Assembly (NCBI GenBank): GCA_016844955.1
Contig: JAERTH010000042.1
Coordinates: 62,001 to 126,000 of the forward strand
Reading direction: 5' to 3'
Source: Fidelibacterota bacterium
GTDB lineage: Bacteria; Fidelibacterota; UBA8477; JABMPR01
DNA: 64,000 nucleotides
A program made the translations under genes and the position numbers. Each line of letters starts with the position of its first letter. Position 1 is the first letter of the stretch. Shown one piece after another: positions 17,569 to 26,304 of the stretch. Under the pieces are notes generated by a model. It had not been told where the DNA came from. It was given only the letters and a program-made list of their open reading frames with translations, and did not search any database.

Positions 17569-18486
17569 ATGCAAATCAAGAAAAGTTTAATCCTTCTCAT
17601 CATTCTAAGCCTGAGTCTTTCACTGGTTAATGCCCAGAAGCGTCAAGTCATCGTCCACAAGGAAGTTTCCACTGGAGACGCATCCCACAATGAAGTCTTT
17701 ATCAAACACGTTGGAGGACATGGATTAATCACCGATACATCTGATGTCGATGTAATTGTAGTTGGAGATGGTGATGTCCAATTCTGGAACGACTCACTTC
17801 ACAACAAACTAATATTTATGAATGAAGGCGATCTCGCCTTTTCCAAAGACTCGCTACTCACCAATGTGTTTATCCATAAAACACCCTCCCATGCGAAAAA
17901 GGTTGCCAGAATAATCATTAAAAAGAGTGGCTTTTTTCGGAAGAGCAAAATCATCATCGATTTTGATCCCCGGAATCAAAACATTTTAAAAGTGGTTGAC
18001 AATGACAAGGAGGTTCCTGCAAATAAGTTCCACAAGTATCAGGAATATCTGGAGGACGCTGCGGATCTATCTGAGCTTGAAGCGTTGCATCCCACAATGC
18101 AAGATTTTGAGCTTCAGGTGGAATTGGGAAAACTGCCTAACATAGAAGTTCTTGAAGGTCTGGATTCGTTAATTGTCATACTGGACGGTCTTGAATCCAA
18201 GCATGCCATCATTAAAAAGGAACGTTATAAATCCCTGAAGCATATTGTTGAGCTTGAAACCCTAGCAGAAGAGCTTCAGGGTATCCTCACAGGAGCGGGA
18301 ATCACACCACCGCAAAAGATCAGAGAAATGAGTATTAAGGAACGCAAATTTTACATCAATGGCAAAGAAATTACAGGTGATGTGGGGGGAAAATGTATTC
18401 AAGCATACATGGAGCATTCTGACTTGACCCCTGAGGACCTTGACAAAAAAGGTGAGGAAATCAGTATTCACATAACTTTCGATTAA
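17569..18486 (+). CDS. Exported protein of unknown function, divergent from a LytTR system
   Basis: A protein of about 305 residues not matched to a family I know. A clear signal peptide begins MQIKKSLILLIILSLSLS and ends at VNAQ. The ATG at 17569 lies 10 bases after AAAGGAG; an upstream in-frame TTG at 17500 would add a non-signal tail and is rejected. The mature part has a beta-rich first half (VDVIVVGDGDVQFW), a basic ARIIIKKSGFFRKSKIIIDFD segment near residue 110, then a charged helical half. Only two or three cysteines occur. The divergent placement next to the LytS/LytTR genes makes regulation by them plausible. Confidence 0.7.
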   Translation: MQIKKSLILLIILSLSLSLVNAQKRQVIVHKEVSTGDASHNEVFIKHVGGHGLITDTSDVDVIVVGDGDVQFWNDSLHNKLIFMNEGDLAFSKDSLLTNVFIHKTPSHAKKVARIIIKKSGFFRKSKIIIDFDPRNQNILKVVDNDKEVPANKFHKYQEYLEDAADLSELEALHPTMQDFELQVELGKLPNIEVLEGLDSLIVILDGLESKHAIIKKERYKSLKHIVELETLAEELQGILTGAGITPPQKIREMSIKERKFYINGKEITGDVGGKCIQAYMEHSDLTPEDLDKKGEEISIHITFD

Positions 18487-18536
18487 CCGGGGATTACAAA
18501 ACTCCACTAACGCACGACTATCGGGGTCCGCGCTAG

Positions 18537-18693
18537 TTAAAAGCCGCTCGTTCTGAGCGGTTTTTTATTTCCACAAGCTGCAGGATAACCCATGACAAAA
18601 CCGCGTGCCTCCTGAGCGGTTTTTTAAATTCCACAAACTGGAGGTTACCACATAACAAAACCGCGTGCTTCCTGAGCGGCTTTTTAATTTATG
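18537..18693. repeat. Three terminator-like hairpins in exact 60-bp tandem
   Basis: Three direct repeats with a period of exactly 60 bases (starting 18537, 18597 and 18657; the third is truncated at the gene end). Each begins with AAAACCGC-like sequence and contains TGAGCGGTTTTTT-like sequence, so each folds as a short stem with a T-run, and its A-run lets it work on the opposite strand as well. The spacer TTCCACAA(A/G)CTG(G/C)AGG also repeats between copies 1 and 2. The array separates the plus-strand secreted-protein gene from the minus-strand gene ending at 18695. Confidence 0.88.
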
Positions 18694-18694
18694 G

Positions 18695-18925
18695 TTAATC
18701 TGTTTTCCGGGTTAATCTTTCATTCCCGAACTTGAATTGCCCCGTTTCTTTGGCCATGAGGAGTTGGGCTGCCTGGGAATCCACAGACTCAACTTTCAAA
18801 TGGAATTTTGATGCCGCATTCCCACGAATCGTTTTTGCCAGATTCCCTGAACAATAAATTCTGATCTGCCCATCTTTTGATTTCACATAGGAGAAAGGTT
18901 TGTCTTTTAGCGCTCCCGCTTTCAT
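18695..18925 (-). CDS. Small conserved-looking protein of unknown function
   Basis: A 76-residue basic protein without signal peptide or membrane helix. It is not recognised. The sequence KDGQIRIYCSGNLAKTIRG followed by AASKFHLKVES suggests a small alpha/beta or beta-rich fold. It lies 7 bases after the gene at 18933-19562 in the same direction and is therefore probably translated from the same mRNA. The stop codon directly abuts the triple hairpin array. A real but uncharacterised gene is the most likely reading; a chance frame cannot be excluded. Confidence 0.5.
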   Translation of the reverse strand: MKAGALKDKPFSYVKSKDGQIRIYCSGNLAKTIRGNAASKFHLKVESVDSQAAQLLMAKETGQFKFGNERLTRKTD

Positions 18926-18932
18926 GCTGAAC

Positions 18933-19562
18933 CTAGATGAGCCCCATACTTAGCATGAGGAACCCGGTAAAGGCTGCATTGTTCGGACTCAAACTTGAAT
19001 CCACATGGGTTTTCATCTCCGTGACCATTGATCGATATTCTTTGTAGAACTCCCAGCTCGGTCGCGGCTTGTATTGTAGCGTATTCAATTCAAATGCCTC
19101 AATCACACCTTTGGCCGTGGTGGGTTTTACAAATACCTCATCAAAAGGTTTGTGGTAAACCGGACAGATTGAAATCAAGGACCATTTCGCAATCTTGCCC
19201 GTGAGCAAAACATCCAGGACCATATTAAAGCCCTGTTCCTGATTGCCATGGAGCTGTTCGCGCATACCCTGAGCCAGGATGGTTCGATGTTGGTGATTTA
19301 AACTTTTTGCAAAATCCCTGAATTTAGGTTTCTCAAAAAGACTGACCATGGAAGACCGTGTAATCATCTTGATCATAGTATCTACGATGGCATCCTGGTC
19401 TGCAAAACTATCCTCTGAAAAATCCTCATTTGCCATATCTATCATTTTATCCATCTTGTGCTTTTTCCCAATGGCCAGCATATCAGGGTGTTGGAACCCA
19501 CCTGGATATTGATCGAGAAAGACGGCTTCAGCCTCTTTAAGCCTTTTGATATTCATTGTCAC
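18933..19562 (-). CDS. Soluble protein of unknown function
   Basis: A 209-residue, mostly helical, soluble protein that I do not recognise. It opens MTMNIKRLKEAEAVFLDQYPGGF, is rich in Met, Lys and Asp, and includes ICPVYHKPFDEVFVKPTTAKGVIEAFEL near residues 130-160, the most conserved-looking stretch. A short hydrophobic tail (GFLMLSMGLI) closes it. It starts a two-gene unit with the 76-residue gene downstream. Codon use resembles its neighbours. Confidence 0.65.
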   Translation of the reverse strand: MTMNIKRLKEAEAVFLDQYPGGFQHPDMLAIGKKHKMDKMIDMANEDFSEDSFADQDAIVDTMIKMITRSSMVSLFEKPKFRDFAKSLNHQHRTILAQGMREQLHGNQEQGFNMVLDVLLTGKIAKWSLISICPVYHKPFDEVFVKPTTAKGVIEAFELNTLQYKPRPSWEFYKEYRSMVTEMKTHVDSSLSPNNAAFTGFLMLSMGLI

Positions 19563-19727
19563 CCTTCCTGTTCACAGCTAAACACTTTTCACCAATACGA
19601 TGGCCAAATTAAACCAATCATTACCATAACGGCCAGTGTTGTTATTGTATTTGGAACAATTATTATCACATATCGTTATCTAACCTGAGTATATTGATCT
19701 GTAATGTGAATCCCAGGGAGGGAATAG

Positions 19728-20669
19728 ATGCAACAAAAATGGTTTCCAAAGCGAGTTTCAAAATCACTCTCCATCATTACATTCACCCTCTTACTAATCA
19801 ACTGCAATCAAGCGCAGGAGCCTATGAAATACAATCAATTGACACCTGAAGAGCAACATGTTATCCTGAACAAAGGCACCGAAAGACCATTCAGCGGTAA
19901 ATATGAACATCATGATGAAAAAGGAACCTACACTTGTAAACAGTGTGATGCCCCCCTCTACCGATCTGGCGATAAGTTTGATGCCCAGTGCGGTTGGCCC
20001 AGTTTTGATGATGAAATACCAGGAGCAGTTAAACGGAAAACGGATGCCGATGGACGCAGAACTGAAATTCTCTGTGCAAACTGTGATGGCCATCTTGGAC
20101 ATGTATTCTTGGGAGAGCAATTCACGGCAAAGAACACACGACACTGTGTAAACTCAATTTCACTAAATTTTGAAGCCGTGGAGATTCAGATGGAAAAAGC
20201 GATTTTTGCTTCGGGATGTTTTTGGGGTGTTGAATATCAGCTTCAAAAAGTGGATGGGGTTATCTCAACCAGCGTAGGATATACTGGTGGATTAATTCCT
20301 AACCCCACCTATAAACAAGTCTGCACGGGGCGCACCGGCCATGCAGAAGCAGTTGAAGTAGTGTTTGACCCTAGCAAAGTGAGCTATGAACATTTAGCGC
20401 GCTTATTTTTTGAGACCCATGATCCAACACAGGAAGATGGACAAGGACCCGATTTAGGCACCCAGTATCGGTCTGAAATATTTTATTTCTCAGACGAACA
20501 AAAGGCCGTAGCTGAAAAATTGATCGGTTTATTGGAAGCTAAGGGTTTGGATGTAGTGACAGGCTTGACACCAGCTACCACATTCTATGATGGTGAGGAA
20601 TATCATCAGGATTACTACCAGAAATCAGGTGGAACCCCCTACTGTCATGCCTACACCAAGCGCTTCTAA
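19728..20669 (+). CDS. msrAB: Exported MsrB-MsrA fusion (methionine sulfoxide reductase)
   Basis: A 313-residue bifunctional methionine sulfoxide reductase in the B-then-A order. The first 27 residues form a signal peptide ending LLLINC, a possible but unusual lipobox. The MsrB domain (about 35-155) has zinc-binding pairs CKQC and CANC, the CGWPSF motif and the catalytic cysteine in RHCVNS. The MsrA domain (about 162-313) has the catalytic GCFWG motif at its start and GYTGG, GHAEAV and EEYHQDY downstream. Together they reduce both R and S stereoisomers, here in the periplasm or at the outer membrane. The gene is monocistronic and convergent with the sulfatase. Confidence 0.93.
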   Translation: MQQKWFPKRVSKSLSIITFTLLLINCNQAQEPMKYNQLTPEEQHVILNKGTERPFSGKYEHHDEKGTYTCKQCDAPLYRSGDKFDAQCGWPSFDDEIPGAVKRKTDADGRRTEILCANCDGHLGHVFLGEQFTAKNTRHCVNSISLNFEAVEIQMEKAIFASGCFWGVEYQLQKVDGVISTSVGYTGGLIPNPTYKQVCTGRTGHAEAVEVVFDPSKVSYEHLARLFFETHDPTQEDGQGPDLGTQYRSEIFYFSDEQKAVAEKLIGLLEAKGLDVVTGLTPATTFYDGEEYHQDYYQKSGGTPYCHAYTKRF

Positions 20670-20683
20670 ATAGAATTAAGCCC

Positions 20684-22276
20684 TCAAGATTTTTCTATAT
20701 TTGTATCACCATATAGCTTTTGAAGTCTGATTAATTCCTGTTTGGTTTCCTTGACAATCCTAGCATAAGCAGGGTCGGCATAGACGTTATTCATTTCTGA
20801 GTGGTCTTTTTCCAGATCAAATAGTTCCCAGAAATCATCCTCCTCATAATAATGAATCAGCTTGTAGCGTTCAGTCCGTACCCCATAGTGACGCCGCACA
20901 TTGTGCCACCCGTGGGGATGCTCATAGTAATGATAATAGATTGATTCGCGCCAGTCATCTGGCGTGTTGCCCTTAACCATGCTTCTTAATGAATGACCTT
21001 GCATATCACCTGGTACTGGGACACCAGCAAAGTCTAGAAAGGTGGCAGCAAAATCTAGATTCATTACCATGTTGTCAGTCACCTGGCCCGCCTGTATTTC
21101 TTGAGGATAGCGCATCACCAGAGGCATACTCAAGGATTCTTCATACATAAAGCGTTTATCATACCAGCCGTGTTCACCCAGATAAAACCCCTGATCTGAA
21201 GTGTAGACAACCAAAGTGTTTTCCGCCAATCCGTTTTGGTCCAGATAATCCAGAACCCGACCCACATTTTCATCCACTGACATGATACAGCGGAGATAGT
21301 CTTTAAGATATTGTTGATATTTCCAGTTCAGCAGTTCATCACCTGTGAGCTTGAGGTTCTTGAATTCCGCATTCACCTTATCATAGTGCGCATCCCACCC
21401 AGCCTTCTGCTCATCGGTCATCCGATTATAGGTGGTTTTCCAGGTTTCAGTGACCTTCTCAGCAAAAGATCTTTTGCCACCCGAGCCGGTCTCTTCTTCA
21501 ATTGAGTCATTGTGCAGCTTCAGATCAAAGGTGAGATACATATCATCAATGCGCATGTCAGCTTCGCCAGCGGCAATCCGTCCGGTATACTCATCATGGA
21601 AATTATCTGGTAGTGGAATCTCCTGATCCTTATAGGCATCCAGGTGCTTAATGTTGGGCATCCAGTTACGATGGGGTGCTTTGTGGTGGATCAGCATACA
21701 GAAGGGGTTGGATTTGTCAAGATTGTCCAGTGCATCAATGGCTTTATCAGTAATTATGTCAGTGGCGTAACCGATATAGTGCTTTTTTTCACCCATCTCT
21801 GTAAAGTCCGGATTGTAGTATTGTCCCTGGCCCTTGAGAATGTTCCAGTAGTCAAATCCAGTGGGTTCTGTTTTCAAATGCCACTTGCCAACGATGGCGG
21901 TCTGATATCCCACCTCCTGGAGTAGTTTCGGAAAAGTAAGCTGGCTGCCATCAAAGGTGCAGCTATGATCTAACATGCCATTCAGGTGAGAGTACTTTCC
22001 CGTGAGTAGAGTAGCACGACTGGGTCCACAGATCGAGTTGGTTACAAAACTGTTCTGGAATCGGATACCCTCATTGGCAATGCGATCTATATTGGGTGTC
22101 TTAACCAGTGTATCATTGTAACAACTGATAGCCCGCTCAGCATGGTCATCACTCATGATAAAAACGATGTTTGGTTTGTTCGTTTTGGTACATCCAAAGG
22201 TCATCAAACCAGGCAGGGCTACTGCTGCGGTCCCCAATCCTGCTGTTTTCAAAAATTCTCTACGCGTTGTTTTCAT
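20684..22276 (-). CDS. Exported sulfatase (S1 family)
   Basis: A 530-residue sulfatase of the alkaline-phosphatase superfamily. It opens with a twin-arginine-like signal (TTRREFLKTAG), followed by FIMSDDHAERA, whose aspartates bind calcium. The modification site is CGPSRATLLTGK near residue 82: C-x-P-S-R is the signature for conversion of the cysteine to formylglycine, so a maturase encoded elsewhere is required. GKWHLKTEPTGFDYW and later YTSDQGFYLGEHGWYDKR complete the active site. This architecture resembles iduronate-2-sulfatase and marine polysaccharide sulfatases; the substrate is unknown and no glycoside hydrolase neighbours it. Confidence 0.92.
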   Translation of the reverse strand: MKTTRREFLKTAGLGTAAVALPGLMTFGCTKTNKPNIVFIMSDDHAERAISCYNDTLVKTPNIDRIANEGIRFQNSFVTNSICGPSRATLLTGKYSHLNGMLDHSCTFDGSQLTFPKLLQEVGYQTAIVGKWHLKTEPTGFDYWNILKGQGQYYNPDFTEMGEKKHYIGYATDIITDKAIDALDNLDKSNPFCMLIHHKAPHRNWMPNIKHLDAYKDQEIPLPDNFHDEYTGRIAAGEADMRIDDMYLTFDLKLHNDSIEEETGSGGKRSFAEKVTETWKTTYNRMTDEQKAGWDAHYDKVNAEFKNLKLTGDELLNWKYQQYLKDYLRCIMSVDENVGRVLDYLDQNGLAENTLVVYTSDQGFYLGEHGWYDKRFMYEESLSMPLVMRYPQEIQAGQVTDNMVMNLDFAATFLDFAGVPVPGDMQGHSLRSMVKGNTPDDWRESIYYHYYEHPHGWHNVRRHYGVRTERYKLIHYYEEDDFWELFDLEKDHSEMNNVYADPAYARIVKETKQELIRLQKLYGDTNIEKS

Positions 22277-22350
22277 AGTTTCCCCAATTCGAATTTTTTA
22301 CCCTGAAATTTTGTATCCACTCAATGATTCATAGCTTGTAAAGGACTGGG

Positions 22351-23562
22351 CTAATTCAATTTTGCGGCAACAAATGCCGTGGTCCAGGCCGCTTGAAAAT
22401 TATACCCCCCGGTAATGCCATCAATGTCCATGATTTCACCCGCGAAGTAAAGATTTTTACAGACTTTACTCTGCATAGTTTTTGAGTCAATGCTTTCCAG
22501 GCTGACACCACCACAGGTCACAAACTCCTCCTTAAATCCAGTCTTTCCAGATACCGAAAAAACATCATTTGTGAGCAGGGTTACCAGTTTGTTGAATCCC
22601 TTTTTCCCCAGTTCACTCCATTTCTTCTGAGGAGGCAAAGCGCTTTTCATGAGCAAATAACGCCAGAGTCGATCAGGCAAACCATAGGGTCGATGGTTTG
22701 CCAATAGTTTATTCGGATTGGATTGTGAGATGGTGTTAAGGACCCTAACCACTTCCTCATGGTTGCTCTCTCCCACCCAATTAACCAGTGTTTTGAATTC
22801 ATAATTTTTTTCATTAAGGACCCTGGCTCCGAATGCTGAGAGCCTCAGAATAGCTGGACCGCTAAAGCCCCAATGCGTTATCAACAAGGGACCTCTCGAC
22901 TGAATATTTGCCCCCTGAATACTTACCAGAGTTGGGTCTACAGCGACACCGGTTAAATCTGTTATTGGTTCCTCAGGCATATTAAATGTGAACAGAGAAG
23001 GTACAGGCTCGCTGATTTTATGCCCAAGTGCTCGAAGCCACTCCAGACCATTTTTTTGCGGTGCTCCTCCAGAGGCAACAATAACCTTGTCAAACATTTG
23101 GGGAGGGTCATCATTTATGAAGATTAATTCCAGCTTATTGTCTTTCTGATGAATCGCCTGAACTCCCAGACCCGTTTCAATTGATATATCCAGTTTCTCG
23201 GTTTGATCCAGAAAACAGTCAATAATATCCTGTGAGTATTCAGATTGTGGAAACACACGACCATCGTCCTGTGTCATTAAGGGAACGCCTCTGGATTCAA
23301 ACCATTCAATTGTATCGCTGGTATTGAAACTGCGGAGCGATTTTTTCATCAGCCGCCCGCCTCGGGGATAAGCCCTGGCAAGTTCGCCGATATCGCTGGA
23401 TCCGTTGGTAACATTACAGCGACCGCCACCTGATATTTTCACCTTAGCCAGGAGTTGTTTGGATTTTTCAAATATAACCACTTGGGCTTGGGGGTGATTT
23501 TCTTTGGTACAGATCGCTGAAAAAAAACCAGCGGCACCTCCCCCGACAATAGCAACCTTCAC
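22351..23562 (-). CDS. BaiN/YhiN (HI0933) family FAD-dependent oxidoreductase, paralog 2
   Basis: A 403-residue flavoprotein of the same family as the gene at 2040-3311 but clearly diverged. It has AIVGGGAAGFFSAI at the N terminus, KISGGGRCNVTN, VASGGAPQKN in the centre and the C-terminal CGGVSLESID ... YFAGEIMDIDGITGGYN. It is 10 bases from the pseudouridine synthase gene upstream. The two paralogs within 20 kb suggest distinct roles; neither can be assigned from sequence. Confidence 0.9.
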   Translation of the reverse strand: MKVAIVGGGAAGFFSAICTKENHPQAQVVIFEKSKQLLAKVKISGGGRCNVTNGSSDIGELARAYPRGGRLMKKSLRSFNTSDTIEWFESRGVPLMTQDDGRVFPQSEYSQDIIDCFLDQTEKLDISIETGLGVQAIHQKDNKLELIFINDDPPQMFDKVIVASGGAPQKNGLEWLRALGHKISEPVPSLFTFNMPEEPITDLTGVAVDPTLVSIQGANIQSRGPLLITHWGFSGPAILRLSAFGARVLNEKNYEFKTLVNWVGESNHEEVVRVLNTISQSNPNKLLANHRPYGLPDRLWRYLLMKSALPPQKKWSELGKKGFNKLVTLLTNDVFSVSGKTGFKEEFVTCGGVSLESIDSKTMQSKVCKNLYFAGEIMDIDGITGGYNFQAAWTTAFVAAKLN

Positions 23563-23572
23563 TCCAGCAACC

Positions 23573-24286
23573 TCATCGATTCAGGAGATGCTGGAAATAA
23601 GTGGGTAGCTCAGCTTCAAAGGTCATCCTCTGCTTGGTTCCGGGATGAATAACATTTAGCGTTCCTGCATGGAGCGTCAGCCGTTTAACTGCTTTGTCTT
23701 TGCCACCATAGATTTTATCACCGGCCACAGGACACCCGGCGTCAGCAAAATGGACCCTGATCTGGTTTTTTCTGCCTGTCAGCAAGTCTATTTCAACCAG
23801 GCTGTACCTTTTGGACTCCTGGATGACCTTATAGCCCGTCTGGGCCAACTTGCCCACCTTTTTATCCTCAGTGGAGTACATTTTGTTAACTGCATTTTCA
23901 GCCAGGTATGAGCTTAGCACGCCCTCCTTTTCGACCATACTTCCATGGATAACGGCGTAGTATTTTTTGCTGAATTCCTTCCAATGATCCTGCAGAAAGC
24001 GTTTATTGATCTCACTCTTAGCAAAAAGGAGAACGCCAGAGGTGTCTCTATCCAGACGGTGCACGATGTAAATGCGTTTCCTGGATTTGGCATTGCCCTT
24101 GCGAACATAGTTGTTCAGAGCAAAATAGGCGGTCCGGTCTCTGGTTTTGGAATTACTCATGGAGAGGAGACCACTCATTTTATCAACCACAAGGATGTCA
24201 TCATCTTCATAGAGAATGGTAAGCCCACGAGGTTGATGTCTTTTGGATGGCTTTTTTATTTTGCGTTTGGGGCGGTCCGGTTTCAT
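23573..24286 (-). CDS. RluA-family pseudouridine synthase
   Basis: A 237-residue pseudouridine synthase of the RluA family. The catalytic aspartate lies in VHRLDRDTSGVLLFAKS near residue 80. GRKNQIRVHFADAGCPVAGDKIYG is the second family motif. There is no N-terminal S4 domain, so it resembles the shorter RluA/TruC-like forms. It modifies uridine in rRNA or tRNA; the site is unknown. The first 20 residues are very basic (PKRKIKKPSKRHQPRG), compatible with RNA binding. Confidence 0.92.
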   Translation of the reverse strand: MKPDRPKRKIKKPSKRHQPRGLTILYEDDDILVVDKMSGLLSMSNSKTRDRTAYFALNNYVRKGNAKSRKRIYIVHRLDRDTSGVLLFAKSEINKRFLQDHWKEFSKKYYAVIHGSMVEKEGVLSSYLAENAVNKMYSTEDKKVGKLAQTGYKVIQESKRYSLVEIDLLTGRKNQIRVHFADAGCPVAGDKIYGGKDKAVKRLTLHAGTLNVIHPGTKQRMTFEAELPTYFQHLLNR

Positions 24287-24348
24287 TGCAAATATACTTT
24301 CTTGGAGGTTAATGACCCCTCTAGTAGTGGATAAGTTTGGTTAATCCT

Positions 24349-24801
24349 TTAGGCTGTGGGACCTTTTCCCAACAACCCCCAGAGCCAATGGTGGAACTTA
24401 TGCATTCCCTGGGGTTGGGCATACATGAGAATGCATTCTCCATGGACCAGGGCTATATCATTTTCGCTACAAAATTGGATGGCTGCTGGTGATTCAGAGC
24501 CTTGCTGCATCCAGACATATTTGATACCAGATGCTGGTACTTCTTGCACGATTTTCTCAGATTGTGCCGGTGGCACCACCAAAACGAGACCCTTTACTTC
24601 AGGCGGTAGCTCAGCAATGCTTGCATAACATTTATGACCATCGATTTCATTTACCGCTGGATGGACCACCGATAAATCATAACCCTTCCGGGTAAGTTCT
24701 TTCAGAACCATGTGACCAAATTTTTTGCCACTGCGAGATACCCCGGCCACTGCCAGTGATTTCTGCCCCAGAAATTCATCAACTAAGGATTGAGTTAACA
24801 T
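24349..24801 (-). CDS. CoA-binding domain protein (YccU-like)
   Basis: A 150-residue single-domain CoA-binding protein of the YccU type. The Rossmann-like sequence AVAGVSRSGKKFGHMVLKELTRKGYDL is followed by VHPAVNEIDG and GLVLVVPPAQ, and then by YVWMQQGSESPAAIQFC, all characteristic. Members bind CoA but have no established enzymatic activity. It is separated by short gaps from neighbours on the same strand. Confidence 0.87.
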   Translation of the reverse strand: MLTQSLVDEFLGQKSLAVAGVSRSGKKFGHMVLKELTRKGYDLSVVHPAVNEIDGHKCYASIAELPPEVKGLVLVVPPAQSEKIVQEVPASGIKYVWMQQGSESPAAIQFCSENDIALVHGECILMYAQPQGMHKFHHWLWGLLGKGPTA

Positions 24802-24828
24802 GTGAACCCCCTTTACTATAATGCTGTA

Positions 24829-25395
24829 TTATTGATCTGTTAGCGGGACAAAATAATCACGCTTGATATACACGTACAGTACAAAACTCCACCAGGCGAC
24901 CAGCGTGGCAACGATACCCAGGTGCATCGCCTGAGAAACAATATCTTCTCCCCCTACACCCATTAGTTCACCATATTGACTAATAAGGCCTGATGTTGCC
25001 TGGCCATACATGATAAACAGAAGCCGATCTACGGTATAAGTCAATGTCCCGGCGAAAAGCACTTGAAAGCCCCATGGCTTTGCACTCCAGAGTCCCAATC
25101 CCATGGCACCGTAGAGACCTATGTAAATGATATGATAAATAAATGCAATGATACCGGTGTATTCTTCACCAAACAGCTGAACTGCAACTGTGATATCTGA
25201 GAGCTCTGCCAGCGCGGATAGGAAGAAAAAGAACCCGGCAAAACGCATGGTAAAACGCGGGCCCTGCCTTTTTTGGGTTATCTCAGCTTCTACAGCAGAG
25301 GGATGAATCCAGGCCCCATTCTGTTTGGACGCAAAGCAAAAACGGCATACCACTGCATCGTCCTGGATTTCCTCAGCGCAATAAGGACATTTCAT
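24829..25395 (-). CDS. Zinc-ribbon membrane protein of unknown function
   Basis: A 188-residue protein with an N-terminal zinc ribbon (CPYCAEEI ... VVCRFC, two C-x2-C pairs within the first 20 residues) and about four transmembrane helices between residues 45 and 180. The zinc-ribbon-plus-membrane layout is common among bacterial proteins of unknown role. It lies 6 bases upstream of nothing obvious and 6 bases after the lipoprotein gene at 25402-25914 in transcription order, so it is probably in the same mRNA. Confidence 0.72.
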   Translation of the reverse strand: MKCPYCAEEIQDDAVVCRFCFASKQNGAWIHPSAVEAEITQKRQGPRFTMRFAGFFFFLSALAELSDITVAVQLFGEEYTGIIAFIYHIIYIGLYGAMGLGLWSAKPWGFQVLFAGTLTYTVDRLLFIMYGQATSGLISQYGELMGVGGEDIVSQAMHLGIVATLVAWWSFVLYVYIKRDYFVPLTDQ

Positions 25396-25401
25396 ATCCG
25401 T

Positions 25402-25914
25402 TTATCTGCCCTTCAATTGAATTATTTCTTTGCTATAAGCATAGCTATGAAAATCAAAATCCATTGTTAACTCAAAGTAGAACTCGGTTGAGTAGCCGGG
25501 CTTTAGAGATTCTCTAACTAAAAAGTTTTCAGATATAAGCAACTGCATTCCTGAAAGGGAATCCGAACTGCTATACTCACGAAACTCATCTTGATTGTCT
25601 CGGCCAAAGTTATCCGAACCAGGCTGCTTGCCCTTCACCAACTCTGCCTGCTCTGTATGACGATACAGTCTGAACTCAAACTTACAGGATGTCACGACTC
25701 GGGAACTATTGTTTACGATTCGTCCACCAATAAAGTCACGATCCGTATTGATATCAAAATTGTCGATTACGACTTTGCTATACGCTTCTTTTGGTATTTT
25801 CGCATCATCCAGATTGGAGCAAGAAACAACCAGAAGCATGATCACACTGAGGTAGCAAGTGAGTTGTACGGTCCTGGGGTGCAATGACCATTTTCTGATA
25901 TTGGGATTAAACAC
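25402..25914 (-). CDS. Putative lipoprotein of unknown function
   Basis: A lipoprotein of about 170 residues. The open frame reaches back to 25980, but a GTG at 25914 sits four bases after GAGGAG and gives a protein whose hydrophobic segment ends in LLVVSCSN, a good lipobox; that start is used. It overlaps the VOC gene stop by eight bases. The mature part reads VVIDNFDINTDRDFIGGRIVNNSSRVVTSCKFEFRLY, a beta-sandwich (FxLyD-like) pattern seen in periplasmic accessory domains. Role unknown. Confidence 0.62.
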   Translation of the reverse strand: MFNPNIRKWSLHPRTVQLTCYLSVIMLLVVSCSNLDDAKIPKEAYSKVVIDNFDINTDRDFIGGRIVNNSSRVVTSCKFEFRLYRHTEQAELVKGKQPGSDNFGRDNQDEFREYSSSDSLSGMQLLISENFLVRESLKPGYSTEFYFELTMDFDFHSYAYSKEIIQLKGR

Positions 25915-26269
25915 TTTTCTCCTCGGACCATACGGCGAACTCATTTCCGCAGGGATCACAGAAGTGGAAACGCCTGCCACCGGGGAATGAAAAAATTGGT
26001 TTGATGATTGAGCCTCCAGCTTTTTCTATCTTGGTCAACGTCTGTTCCAGATCGCGACTATAGAATACAACCAGGGCGCTACCCCCCTCTGTTTTAGCAG
26101 ATAACGCTGATCTATGGAAACCACCTTCAACACCAGCTTTGGAGAAGGCTACATAATCTGGACCATGGTCCACAAAAGACCATCCAAAGATTGCTCCAAA
26201 AAATGCCTTCTCAGCTGACAGGTCGCTGGCCGGAAATTCGAGATAGTCTATTTTCTCATGTTCGCTCAT
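25907..26269 (-). CDS. VOC family (glyoxalase/bleomycin resistance-type) protein
   Basis: A 120-residue vicinal-oxygen-chelate fold protein. It opens IDYLEFPASDLSAEKAFF and contains IFGWSFVDHGPDYVAFSKAGVEGGFHR, and ends with FPGGRRFHFCDPCGNEFAVWS, the pattern of the subgroup related to hydroxylase/glyoxalase-like predicted enzymes. Potential metal ligands are histidine and glutamate at the strand ends. Substrate unknown. It is 35 bases downstream of a second VOC gene. Confidence 0.87.
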   Translation of the reverse strand: MSEHEKIDYLEFPASDLSAEKAFFGAIFGWSFVDHGPDYVAFSKAGVEGGFHRSALSAKTEGGSALVVFYSRDLEQTLTKIEKAGGSIIKPIFSFPGGRRFHFCDPCGNEFAVWSEEKSV

Positions 26270-26304
26270 ATCACGCTCCTTTTCATCCCTACTTTTACTG
26301 TCTG

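Noticed and set aside
18537..18693. Possible small CRISPR array with 60-base period
   Set aside because: The whole 60-base unit is conserved, including the part that would be spacer, and each unit is a terminator-like hairpin; no cas genes are near.
19458..19688. Plus-strand frame of 76 codons with a hydrophobic end upstream of the Msr fusion
   Set aside because: It overlaps the antisense gene at 18933-19562 for most of its length, has no ribosome-binding site, and its hydrophobic part is AT-rich intergenic sequence.
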